Assembly (NCBI RefSeq): GCF_949628215.1
Contig: NC_134278.1
Coordinates: 34,428,115 to 34,492,114, forward strand
From: Phalacrocorax aristotelis
Lineage: Eukaryota; Chordata; Aves; Suliformes; Phalacrocoracidae
Reading direction: 5' to 3'
DNA length: 64,000 nt
Shown here: positions 1 through 64,000 of the stretch, piece by piece
How the letters are laid out: each line of letters opens with the position of its first letter
Position numbering within the stretch: position 1 is the first letter of the stretch
Translations under genes and position numbers: made by a program
The notes under the pieces: model-generated
Databases searched by the model: none
Told to the model about the DNA's origin: nothing
The model's input: only the letters and a program-made list of their open reading frames with translations

Positions 1-38400
<38,400 letters not shown>

Positions 38401-41169
38401 CAGCTTGTGGGCTTTCTTCATTGGTTGGGTCATTTCTTTAGTCATACATATCATAGCATGAACTGTTTTGAAAGCCTTTTTAATAAGATAAAATCACAAA
38501 AATCAGGATGAATCTGAGAAGCAGTTGAATGAGCCCATATCTTCTAGTTGCATGAAAATGCATGTTTAAGTGATGGCTAACATTCAAATTTACACCTACA
38601 GTACAGCAGCCTTTATGTAGTACAGTAGGTTTAAATGATGAGCTTCCTGCAAAGCTAATGCTGCAGGATGTATCAAAAAGCAAAAATTTGAGCATTTAGA
38701 CCTAGTGCCGTTTCTACAGGGCAGAAGTGAAAATTGTAAGGTTTAAAGCACTTTGCTTCTGAACTGATTAAAGATATATATATATAATGTCCTGATTTAG
38801 ATGATAGTTTATGTTTACAACAAAAAAATTATCTACAGCTGCTAGCAAGGTACCAAGGAAACCAGTAATATGGGATTAGAAATGGCTGCCAGTTGCAAGA
38901 TACACACATTAGCGCATCAGTAATCAGATATTTTTAACTCTGAAAAACAGTACATTAACATCCATCTGATTTTTGGTGATTTAGTGCTGTGGCTAAAGTA
39001 CCTGACACACCACTATCACATTGTTCTTTATAGTGAGAACATTATTTTGCTACAAAAAGTTTGTATTTTAAGAGTTGGGGCTGGCCTCAGAAGTGGATAA
39101 CCTGGGTGACTGCACTAAAAATTCAGGGGAATGTCCCCTTTTTACAGTCTCATTGAGGAGCTATCTTGTGAATCTGAAACATTTTGGCAGCAGTAGGTGG
39201 GGGAAGGAAGCAAGCGCTGCCTTTATTGCAGAAGCAGTATTTCCTTCTGTGGAAATTTTGGCAATTTTCCTCACAGTTCCAACCTGATACCATGACAGCA
39301 CTTCAAAAGGCTGGGAAAGGACGGAAAATGAGGAACCGAAATACAGAATAAAACTAAAGAGGATAGAACAGGGAAGAGAGAAAGACAACACAATCAATGA
39401 AGAAAAAAATAATACGGATTTAGATGGGCAGGAAGGGATATGATCCCAGAGAATAAAAGAAGGAAGGTAAAGAGGCAAAAAGATTGTTTTTTTAATCCAG
39501 CCCGTCAGTCACAGATACTGAGTGCTATTTCCAAAAAAAAAAAAAAAAAAGCCACGTAGGCAATCAGAAATGGAAATAGAATTAGGGAAGACCACCTTAC
39601 TGAAAAAAAAAACTGAAGGCAAGAGGGGTTTTGTTTGTTTGGATTGGTTTGTTTGCTTTTTAAATAAAAGGGGAGGAAGAGAGAGGGGGAAGTGGTCACA
39701 CTCTCACTCTCATAGCTCAACACTGTGTCCCAACTGCAGTCATTTCTTGTGAACTTTCCAAGAAAAGACATTCAGATTCCTTCCTCCTAATACTCGAGTT
39801 TTCAAATTCAAAGCCTACATCAGACCGAGCATTCCTGCTTGATACATCCTCTTTCTTTCTTATCCTAACCTACATGTCACTTCTGCTGAGACGCAGGAGC
39901 AGTGTTAGTGCCTATCTGCACATCCCCAGCAAGGCTTCGCCACTGGAGGAACCCTTGTGGAGCCTAAACAGGCCTTCGCTGTTCCCAGCTGAACAAGGTT
40001 TCTGTGCGTTGCCTCCCCCAGATTTATACCCCACCTGCACCACAGGCTTGTAGACAACCTGACTTGGGCTCAGCTCCCCTCTAGCAGCAGGAACACCGAA
40101 TGTATGGGGGTGCCAGTGCCAGCTCACTCAGGGCAGTGTTTTCTCAAGGCCCAGACCTGCTGGGAACTTACTATGTACATCAAAAACGTCACTCCAGTCT
40201 TAACCATGGCTAAACGCTGTAGATTGTATTGTGAAGGACTCGATCTGTTTACTATGAAACCATTGTAATTTCCGCTTCCATATTTCCTTTACAGAAGTAT
40301 TCCTGGATGTTACATGATAACTTTATTATGTGAAAGTACATGCAAACTGTAGAGTGTATATATTGCGTCATTATATGGGGTCCACGGATGGTACACTGTG
40401 TTCCATGGCTTATGCCGGAGCAAACTTCAGCTGTTAAATCCTGAAAGACACCTTGAAGCACAATTTCCTCACCACTGATTTGCCATATAACTTACCACAT
40501 TCAGTCTTTCCTGTTTTCTTTTATGTGCAGTCTGATCATACTAAAGCCTGATTACAACAGCAATTTTTTGAGGATAAATAAGGTTTTTTTCCATGTCTCA
40601 GTTCATTTAACTATTAACTTATTTGAATCTCTGCAGTTTATCCAGACAGACCTGTAAGTTTAAAGTCCTATATAAGTTTTTTTCAGGCTTTTATATCTTT
40701 CTTTTCTAACAGTTTATGGCACCCTTCTTGCTTTTCAAGCCTCCTGCTGGCCTAAGCATAAGCCTGCGCTTAGGTTCAATTAAAGAGCAAGAGATAGGGC
40801 TCATGGCAACTGTGTGTCAGTAATGAAACTCCCTTCCCCTCCTTGATGACATTGAAAAATCAAGGCATCATGAATTGGACTTCACTCTTCCACCTTCATC
40901 TGCATGAGCAGATGGTCGCGTCCCCATTGACCCCGGAGGGCGTCAGTGGGAGAACTGAGCATTGGCCCGCCCTGCCTGTACAGATTCCGTACAGAAAGAG
41001 GGCCTTGGGTTTTGCTGATAATTTATCTCTCGGAAACTTGGTATTTTTGCCTTAAATGACATGCTTGAGTCCTTCTAATTTTAAGTTAATTTATTTAATA
41101 CAATTTTGTGCACAAAAGAATGAGTTCTATAAATTATGTATGAAAATGTTAATGTCTTTACAAAGTACT

Positions 41170-41175
41170 AATAAA
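41170..41175 (+). terminator. KCNQ5: Candidate poly(A) signal (proximal) of KCNQ5
   Basis: A perfect AATAAA in an AT-rich context about 2.77 kb after the stop codon. It would define a shorter KCNQ5 transcript and is based only on the hexamer. Confidence 0.35.
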
Positions 41176-42740
41176 TCCAGAAGATAGTATCTTTTCAAAT
41201 TATGGTTTAAAATCCAAATTTTTTTCTTTTATGCTCACCATTATTATTTTTGTAGCTGCAAGTCTTATCATATAGGAATTTTTTAACATAATATTGATAG
41301 AAAATAGAAAAAGTAGTGAATATATGAAATTCTGGAAAGGAAGAATTGTTTGTTTGGATTTTTATAAGCTTTGCTCATATTTCCTCATGAGGAGTTTCCT
41401 GTTCTTATGCTCTCTCTTTAAAAGACAGTCTCATGACTGACAGTCTTTCATGGGTTTCACAAAAGAAGGAGCTGTCTGGCTTTTCAACTCATGTCCTTGA
41501 GCTGCTTATTAAAATCCAGCTCATGACAGCTAATAAATATTGCTCATGAGTAGGGACAAAGGACATTTTTTTTTTTCTGATTTACAATCCACTTGGGGAT
41601 TGTTGAAGAGAGAAATTTGAGCTTAAGTAAGAGCATCAGGAATTAAACCTTATGCAAATATCTGTTTTCTGATCAGCATGTTTGTTGTACCTGATTGAAG
41701 AGAGAACTGAAAAGAATAGTTTTGATTATTATTATTTGTTTAAAAATTTGTATTTGCTCCTGGCTTATATGATCTATACTTTTTATTTAAATATGAATAT
41801 AGTGTTTTAGCCTAGGGTTCAAAATTGCAAAGATCATACACTTTTATTCACAGTGCCCACGGTTGTTCCGTATGTTTTTGAGATAATCCTACTTAGAGTG
41901 ACTGCTGTCATTATAGTATGGTGATGAGTAATTCACCTGCTCTTCTGTGATACGTCAAATCATACTGAATTGCTGATGTATAGTAGAACATCTGATGTAC
42001 AGTAGTATTTCTGGATTGGGACCTGCAATCCTTACTCAAGCAAAAATTCTATGCAATTCATTCACTCTATGGAATTCAAGAATTTTTCTTGAATAGGGAG
42101 CTCAGATTCAAATCCTTATTTTGTTGGGCATCTGTTTAAAGTGAAAATGGTAATATTCCAGTTATTTCCTGAGGAAACTAATACTTAGCTGAACTTACCC
42201 ATGTCACATTGACTATACAAAAAATAACGCACAAAGTATTGATGTAAAAAGGGAAGAAGAGAAGGGACATTTTTAAAAAGCACAGAGAAAAGAAGAATAA
42301 TCGGAAAAGAGGAGTAAGCAGGAAAAGAAAATATAACAGCAAAGGAACGAAAAAAGGGTTTAAACACCTGAGGCTAAATTCATCCTTGGATGGCTTCACT
42401 GACTTCAATGAATTTACTGCCCAACTGGGTGAAGTTCAAGCCTTCATTGGGATAATCAGGCTCAGTTCCACTGATCTTAAAGGAACTGCACCCACCTATA
42501 CCAGGAATGAACTTGCCTCTCTGGGCCAACTTTTATCCTGACTCATATGTCATGCAATCCTTTTGGATTCATTAGGTTTGAATGAAATACAGGTCAGAAA
42601 AGAATTTGCCCCAGATATTTCTGCTTCATATTTTTTTTCCAAGTGTGTTAATCGACTTAATTCAAATGGATTACAACATCACACAAAGTGCTGTCACTGT
42701 CTAAAAAGGTTAATTGGTTTTTGAAATAAGAATTGTCCCC

Positions 42741-42949
42741 TGCAGCGTCAGTGGAAGCATGTAATATTTTGCTGTTCATTCATCTGGTTGCAAATGTGGC
42801 CATTCATTCAGCTGTGGCTACACATAGGACAATTCCAGACATATCCAATATCATCGGCCATTGGAAGCATTTTTTACTTCTCTGGAAGATAAAAAGTCAG
42901 TTTCATAACAGGCTTAGAAAGCATGAAGGCTTCTTCCACTGACGCTGCA
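42741..42949. repeat. Inverted repeat, 17-bp perfect arms about 175 bp apart
   Basis: The arm tgcagcgtcagtggaag (42741-42757) is the exact reverse complement of cttccactgacgctgca (42933-42949). The 175 bp between the arms shows no coding potential. The shape resembles a small terminal-inverted-repeat (MITE-like) element, or a long RNA hairpin if it lies within the KCNQ5 3' UTR. No clear target-site duplication flanks it, and no family was recognised. Confidence 0.7.
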
Positions 42950-43017
42950 ACGACATTAGCCAGTACATTACAATGTTAATTGTAACTTCTTGACAAAGTT
43001 GAATCCATATTGTTGTT

Positions 43018-43023
43018 AATAAA
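43018..43023 (+). terminator. KCNQ5: Candidate poly(A) signal (distal) of KCNQ5
   Basis: AATAAA within tgttgttaataaaaattatt, followed about 30 bases later by the T-rich stretch ggtttttcttccttaaat. A decayed LTR fragment begins 600 bases further on, so this is a plausible final end of the KCNQ5 transcript. Support comes from the motif and position only. Confidence 0.4.
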
Positions 43024-43640
43024 AATTATTTGAAAAGTACCATGCTTACTGGTTTTTCTTCCTTAAATAAATGATTGTATGGTGGAAACACATATCAGGC
43101 AAAAAAAAATTAAGCTTGTTCATTGTTTTCCTTTGAAGTTTTGTAATTTTTTAATTAAATGGACCAAAACATCAAAAAGAAAGTTTACTAGAATAAAATG
43201 TGCACAAATGAGTCTGCTATGTTCAGTTTCTGGTGACTGTTTTCAGCAGAGTTTACTTAAACTTCAGATGTTTCAGCACTTCTATGAAAATTAGTTTGGA
43301 AGTTATTATTACCTTCCCTGTTAGATAAATAGGAATTGATTCAGGATCAGCAATCTGGCCTGTGCGAGGAGCAGGATTCCTAAGGGAAAGCCCATCCACT
43401 ACCTCCATTTACCTTGAGGGCGAGGTGAAGCCCTTTCCTCTGCACTGAATCATGAAAGTTGCTCTAGAATGCTACTGCACCAAACCTACAGCCTTCTTTC
43501 CCCACTAAGCTCTTCCTCTAGTCCTGCTGAAGATAAGCTTTAGTATTTGAGTGTAAAGTATTGAATATAGAGAGCCTGTTCTTGTGGTGAAGTTACTGCC
43601 TCCATGGAGGCTTCAAAATCAGAGCTAGATACTTCCATAT

Positions 43641-43772
43641 TGTCCTGGTTTCAGCTAACATAGAGTTAAATTTCTTCGTAGTAGCCAGCATGGGGCTATG
43701 TTTTGGATTTGTGCTGGAAACAGTGGTGATAATGGGGGGGGACACAGCCAGGACAGGTGGCCCCCTACATCT
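43641..43772 (+). mobile_element. Avian ERVL-type LTR fragment, internally deleted
   Basis: The block starts tgtcctggtttcagctaaca, then tagagttaaatttcttcgta, like the 5' end of a widespread bird ERVL LTR. It then jumps to ggggggggacacagccagga, a block found further inside the same LTR. It is only about 130 bp, with no coding region, so it is an old deleted solo-LTR remnant. The family assignment is from memory of the consensus pattern. Confidence 0.65.
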
Positions 43773-44230
43773 CTGACATACATCATCTTAAATATTGAAA
43801 TTTAAAGTCTCCAGAAAGGCAGATTTTCCATGCAGCCATTTGTACCCAGAGGCTACATGAACACTGCCAAGCTCTGCCTAAGAAAAAACACAGGACAGGA
43901 AAAAGGGCAAACATATGCATACTATTCTTCTCTAAAACCGGTTGGTCTTGCTTCATGTGTACATAGAGATAGTAGGGAAGGGTCAAAAGACTGCAGTGTC
44001 AAGTTTTTCCTGTTGTGGTACCCCACTGATCACAATGGTCAGGCACAGACAGAAATCTCCATCTATGAAGACATATATATATGTTCACCATTCAGCTCTT
44101 TACAGTAGGAATAGAAGACTGTGCCTAAAAGGGAAATTTAAACCCTCAATCATTTAGCAGATTTTCAACATAACTGAAGGGGAGTGTGTGGTAGTTTTTC
44201 CTTAGGCTTTTTTATTTCTACTTTTTTAAT

Positions 44231-44415
44231 GTGAGGGTGATTGAGCACTAGCACAGGTTGCCCAGAGCAGTTGTGTAGTCTCCATCCTTGGAGATATTCA
44301 GAAGGCACCTGGACATGGTCCTGGGCAACTGGCTCTCGGTGACCCTGCTTGAGAAGGGGGTTGGACAAGGTGACCTCCATAAGTTCATTCCAACCCCAGC
44401 CGTTCTGTGATCCTG
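44231..44415 (+). mobile_element. CR1 LINE, 3' end fragment, + orientation
   Basis: The CR1 3' UTR pattern is visible as gcacaggttgcccagagcag, catccttggagatattcaga, gttggacaaggtgacctcca and finally ccgttctgtgatcctg. It is 5'-truncated and non-coding. It lies in the intergenic region between KCNQ5 and DDX43. Confidence 0.9.
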
Positions 44416-44850
44416 TTTCCAGTATTTTAGCAGCTTTAGTACATTCAGTCATACTAAAATCTCATTAAGGTATCATAAAAGCTTAATTTGAGATTAAATA
44501 TTAAGACTTCCCTAAAAAATTCAGACCACAATTTATCAGCATGACACGAGCCTAGACACGCAGCAGAATTACTCACTGCCACCCTCACTCCTCAGCGGCC
44601 CCTTGAGGCTGCCTGGCTTCACCCTCCCCACCCCACAGACTTCGAGGGCTTCCCACACGTTCAGGACCAAGTTCTTGCCCCTCCCATCCTAAACCACAGC
44701 CTCCTGCTCCTGAGTGGAGCCCACCCTGGGCTGTGCCGAGGCCGTCAGGGGAGGAGGCAGCAGGGCGAGGTGAGAATGGAGAGGGGAGAACTCAGGACAC
44801 TGTGGTCCCGGCCCCAAAAGCTGTGTGTAGTGGGGATGTGAGCACTGCTT

Positions 44851-44923
44851 CGGGCTTGGGCTTGGGCTTGGCCTTGGCCTTGGCCTTGGGCTCGGGCTTG
44901 GCTTTGGGCTTGGCCTTGGGCGG
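44851..44923. repeat. Degenerate GGGCTT/GGCCTT hexamer repeat
   Basis: About twelve six-base units of gggctt/ggcctt/ggctcg form a variable minisatellite just upstream of the DDX43 CCAAT boxes. Read in one frame it gives a meaningless Gly-Leu/Ala-Leu repeat. Its G-rich strand has potential to form quadruplexes. Confidence 0.85.
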
Positions 44924-44968
44924 AGAGGCCAGAGGTTGTCCCACACCCGCGCGGCCTCGCCGAGCCCG

Positions 44969-44973
44969 CCAAT
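44969..44973 (+). promoter_or_regulatory. DDX43: CCAAT box, distal
   Basis: A CCAAT element (cccgccaatcacgg), a good NF-Y site context, about 105 bases upstream of the DDX43 ATG. Confidence 0.6.
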
Positions 44974-45002
44974 CACGGCTTAGAGAGGGCGGGCGGCCCT
45001 GG

Positions 45003-45007
45003 CCAAT
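45003..45007 (+). promoter_or_regulatory. DDX43: CCAAT box, proximal
   Basis: A second CCAAT element (tggccaatcagcg) 34 bases after the first, with a GC box between them. Paired NF-Y sites at about three helical turns are common in TATA-less CpG promoters. Confidence 0.65.
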
Positions 45008-45077
45008 CAGCGCGCCCTTAGGCTAAGGCGCGGCAAAGCCCGCCGCATGGGCCACGGAGCCGGATGCGGGTGCCGCC

Positions 45078-61806
<16,729 letters not shown>

Positions 61807-62258
61807 AAGCCTTCCAGGTCCAAAGAAAAAGTAGCTAACATGTGCACACAGAGGTCTACACAGGAATAATAGGATCTATTTTATTTCATAGTATTTTATT
61901 CCATTTGTATTTCACTTCTGGATGTATGTACCAATGTTCTTTTTTAATAGTGTAAATATTAACAATATTTCTGTCAGAAGAAGCTCAACTATTTATCAGT
62001 TTATTGTATCTGGCAGTTGTGATATCTGCATGTACTTTTCCAAGCTTTCTTTCTTACAGATGTTTGTAAATAGTACAGGAAATAGGACTAGAATGTGATT
62101 TGTTTATTTCAAAGAAACTTTTTTTTTCTTGCTACCATATCTGAAAAGCCACAGACAATTCTGTTGCTGGTTTTTTGCTGTAACAAGCAACAGTATTAGG
62201 CCTGACTTATAGTGAATTCCCAGTTCATGCCCTGACTCGAGTTGAAATTTTTAAAATT

Positions 62259-62283
62259 GGGGGGGGGGGGGGGGGGGGGGGGG
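62259..62283. repeat. Homopolymer of 25 G
   Basis: An uninterrupted run of 25 G, followed by gaagttcgggggagggatgg. It has strong quadruplex potential, and the true length is uncertain for sequencing reasons. Confidence 0.95.
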
Positions 62284-63808
62284 AAGTTCGGGGGAGGGAT
62301 GGGAGTTTGGCTCCAAATTTCCCTAGGACCTGTGGTTGTTATTGTGGATGCTTAATCAAACTTCAAACCTTTAATTAGAACTTCACATAAATCTTCTGGT
62401 TTACAACTCTTTGAAAGATGTTATGCCACTTACTGCAAACCTGAGAAGATGCTTTTGAAGAAGGAGGAAAAAAAAAAACAAACCCAACCAAGAGTTGTCC
62501 CCTCATGATTTCTTACAGTTGCAGGATTTGGGTGGGGTTTGCTGGTTGTTTTTTGGGTCAGTTTTTTTTGTTTGGTTTGGGGTTGGTTGAGGGTTTTTGT
62601 TTTGTAGAAAATATAAGATGACACTAGAGGTGCCTTGTTCTCTATTTTGAGTCAGCTGTTACCTCCATGCCTTGTGTCCTACTGCAGACTGCGAAGTTCC
62701 CAAACATTTTAATGTGTGATAGTTCAACTGGGAACAGGTCTGAGTTCAGAAGAGAAAGGAGCATCCTTACTTTCAAGGGTAGCTGTTAGTCACAACACTA
62801 TTCTCAAACTTTTAGTTGTAGCTGGTAGAAGGGAAGTATCTGTACGGGCAGGGTTTGTTTATTTTTCCTTATGACAATGAAAATACCATTACTTCAGCCT
62901 TAAAACATCATGTAAAAGGGAAGGGAGAGCAACTGAAAACATGGTCTGGGTGTTCAGAATAGTTCCGTTTCGGAACAAGTAAGGTGCTTTTGTTAGCCAG
63001 ATGTTTTCCATGGGTTTGAATGTACAGGTCATCTCCCTAAAGAAAAACAGGCACAACACAAGATCCCTGCAGCATCATACAGAAATCTTTACATGTAAGC
63101 TTATTACGAAGCATGGCAGATATATTAGGGATCCAGGTGGGTCTCTGATCTCTGTAATACCTGTGATCTCTGTAGTACCAAGAAGAGTGTTACATATAAA
63201 TTACGGCATCTATCCTTTTGTGTTTTCTCATTTGGACTACCATACCCAGCTCATATGTTTAACAGATACACAGATTGTCCATGCAAAAATCTCAACAAGC
63301 TACTAGATGCTGGATATTACCTCAGCTGAGGTTTTTATGTTCCATATCCTGGCTTCTTCCCACTCTCTTCTTGTGCCTGCTCAAAAACCCCTCTTGCAAG
63401 AAACTTGCAATTTTAGTTGGGATAAATTCTGCTTCATGCTGTAGGAGAGGATCTGGTGTGATTCTGAGGAAGGAAATCATCCAGTGTTTCAACCGAAAAC
63501 TAACTTTGTCTCATGACTTCTGTCCTACTGATACAAGTCTATAGTGACTTTCAGCCAGAGAAATGCATCATTTTTTACTCTATTTTTAAACAATGTCTAA
63601 AACTTCAGCAGAATAGACTGTTCCATAGGCATCCTGTTCTGTGGACTCCTGACGGCCAGGGCAGTTGTTTACCAGTAAGAGCAATTCAGCACGTAAAATA
63701 TACACTAGCGAGCTGACACTTGTCCCAGCTTAAGGAGAAGTTGCTTCACAAGTTGGTAACAAATGGCAAGCAGTGTTGAACTATAAAGCCTGACAAAAGT
63801 TGAAACTG

Positions 63809-63840
63809 GAGGAATGCAGCTTGGTATGGCTGCATTCCTC
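63809..63840. repeat. Perfect 12-bp hairpin with 8-base loop
   Basis: The arm gaggaatgcagc (63809-63820) and its exact reverse complement gctgcattcctc (63829-63840) are separated by ttggtatg. Too short to be a typical microRNA precursor, and no function can be assigned. Confidence 0.8.
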
Positions 63841-64000
63841 ACCTGTTAGAGCATTGCCAGGTCTAGGAAATTCTAAGGAGACTTAACAGTATTTAAATTT
63901 GTTTGCACGTGGACAAACCACAGAGGTTGAGCAATCATGTTAATACCATGCTCACACTCACTGCAGAAGCTTGCTCTCCATGCTGATCAGGAAACTGATT

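Larger units (their letters stand above)
38401..43045 (+). other. KCNQ5: KCNQ5 3' UTR (extent inferred)
   Basis: AT-rich sequence after the KCNQ5 stop, with no exon or transposon recognised up to about 43045. Long 3' UTRs are usual for Kv7 genes. Candidate poly(A) signals are AATAAA at 41170-41175 and at 43018-43023; the latter is followed by a T-rich stretch. Other content is an AT run at about 38774, an A run at 39533-39550, an AG-rich stretch at about 39300-39480 and an inverted repeat at 42741-42949. Where the transcript really ends cannot be read from sequence alone. Confidence 0.5.
43046..44730. other. KCNQ5-DDX43 intergenic region
   Basis: Between the likely KCNQ5 transcript end and the DDX43 CpG island this stretch holds the LTR fragment (43641), the CR1 fragment (44231) and otherwise unique AT-rich DNA. 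No KH-domain coding sequence was seen here, although several small KH genes occupy the equivalent interval in mammals. Confidence 0.6.
61839..64000. other. DDX43 3' UTR and downstream region, unresolved
   Basis: No AATAAA is visible between the DDX43 stop and the window end, so the transcript end is not defined. Content includes a 25-base G run (62259-62283), an A run and GT-rich stretch at about 62465-62600, and a short perfect hairpin (63809-63840). Short ORFs at 63001-63716 look random. In mammals CGAS follows DDX43, but I could not recognise any of its exons here. Confidence 0.5.

Noticed and set aside
44689..45026. Open frames rich in Gly-Leu/Ala-Leu or Pro-Arg on both strands upstream of DDX43
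   Set aside because: They are a direct result of translating the GGGCTT hexamer repeat; low complexity only.
63001..63716. Possible exons of the next gene (CGAS follows DDX43 in mammals)
   Set aside because: None of the translated frames shows nucleotidyltransferase or zinc-binding motifs, and no convincing splice-bounded exon was found on either strand.

Overview
This is vertebrate nuclear DNA, almost certainly from a bird. The genes are split into short exons with GT/AG (once GC/AG) boundaries. Several CR1 LINE copies are present, some ending in the ATTCTATGAT-type tail usual in bird genomes, together with an internally deleted fragment resembling an avian ERVL-type LTR. No bacterial, organellar or plasmid features are seen.

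Two protein-coding genes lie head-to-tail on the + strand. (1) Positions 285-38400 hold the 3' half of KCNQ5 (voltage-gated K+ channel Kv7.5). It starts in the middle of the gene, at the exon encoding the end of S6, and runs through calmodulin-binding helices A/B, the helix C/D tetramerisation region and the long C-terminal tail. Seven constitutive coding exons and one 27-nt cassette microexon join in frame (573 or 582 codons to the stop). A long 3' UTR follows, with candidate poly(A) signals near 41170 and 43018. (2) Positions 45078-about 61806 hold what appears to be the complete coding region of DDX43, a KH-domain DEAD-box RNA helicase, in 16 exons (about 657 residues). It starts in a CpG-rich, TATA-less promoter with two CCAAT boxes and a GC box.

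Layout: 1-38400 KCNQ5 exons in large, mostly unique introns, with CR1 copies at 21729 and 33171; 38401-about 43045 the 3' UTR, with a 17-bp inverted repeat near its end; about 43046-44730 a short intergenic region with an LTR fragment and a CR1 copy; 44730-45700 the DDX43 CpG island; 45078-61806 DDX43; 61839-64000 downstream DNA of undetermined status, including a 25-base G run. The two genes work independently, one in membrane excitability and one in RNA unwinding (germline in mammals). Their adjacency matches the order on human 6q13, except that the mammalian KH-domain oocyte gene cluster is missing between them.

The most notable observations all concern DDX43. A 38-bp tandem duplication copies the exon-11 splice donor, and use of the second copy would introduce a stop. 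A GC-AG intron lies directly before the DEAD motif. The C-terminal exon is short, with two possible acceptors 5 nt apart that give different tails. In KCNQ5 the conserved 27-nt alternative exon is the main regulatory feature. I found no evidence for an entirely new biological system in this window.
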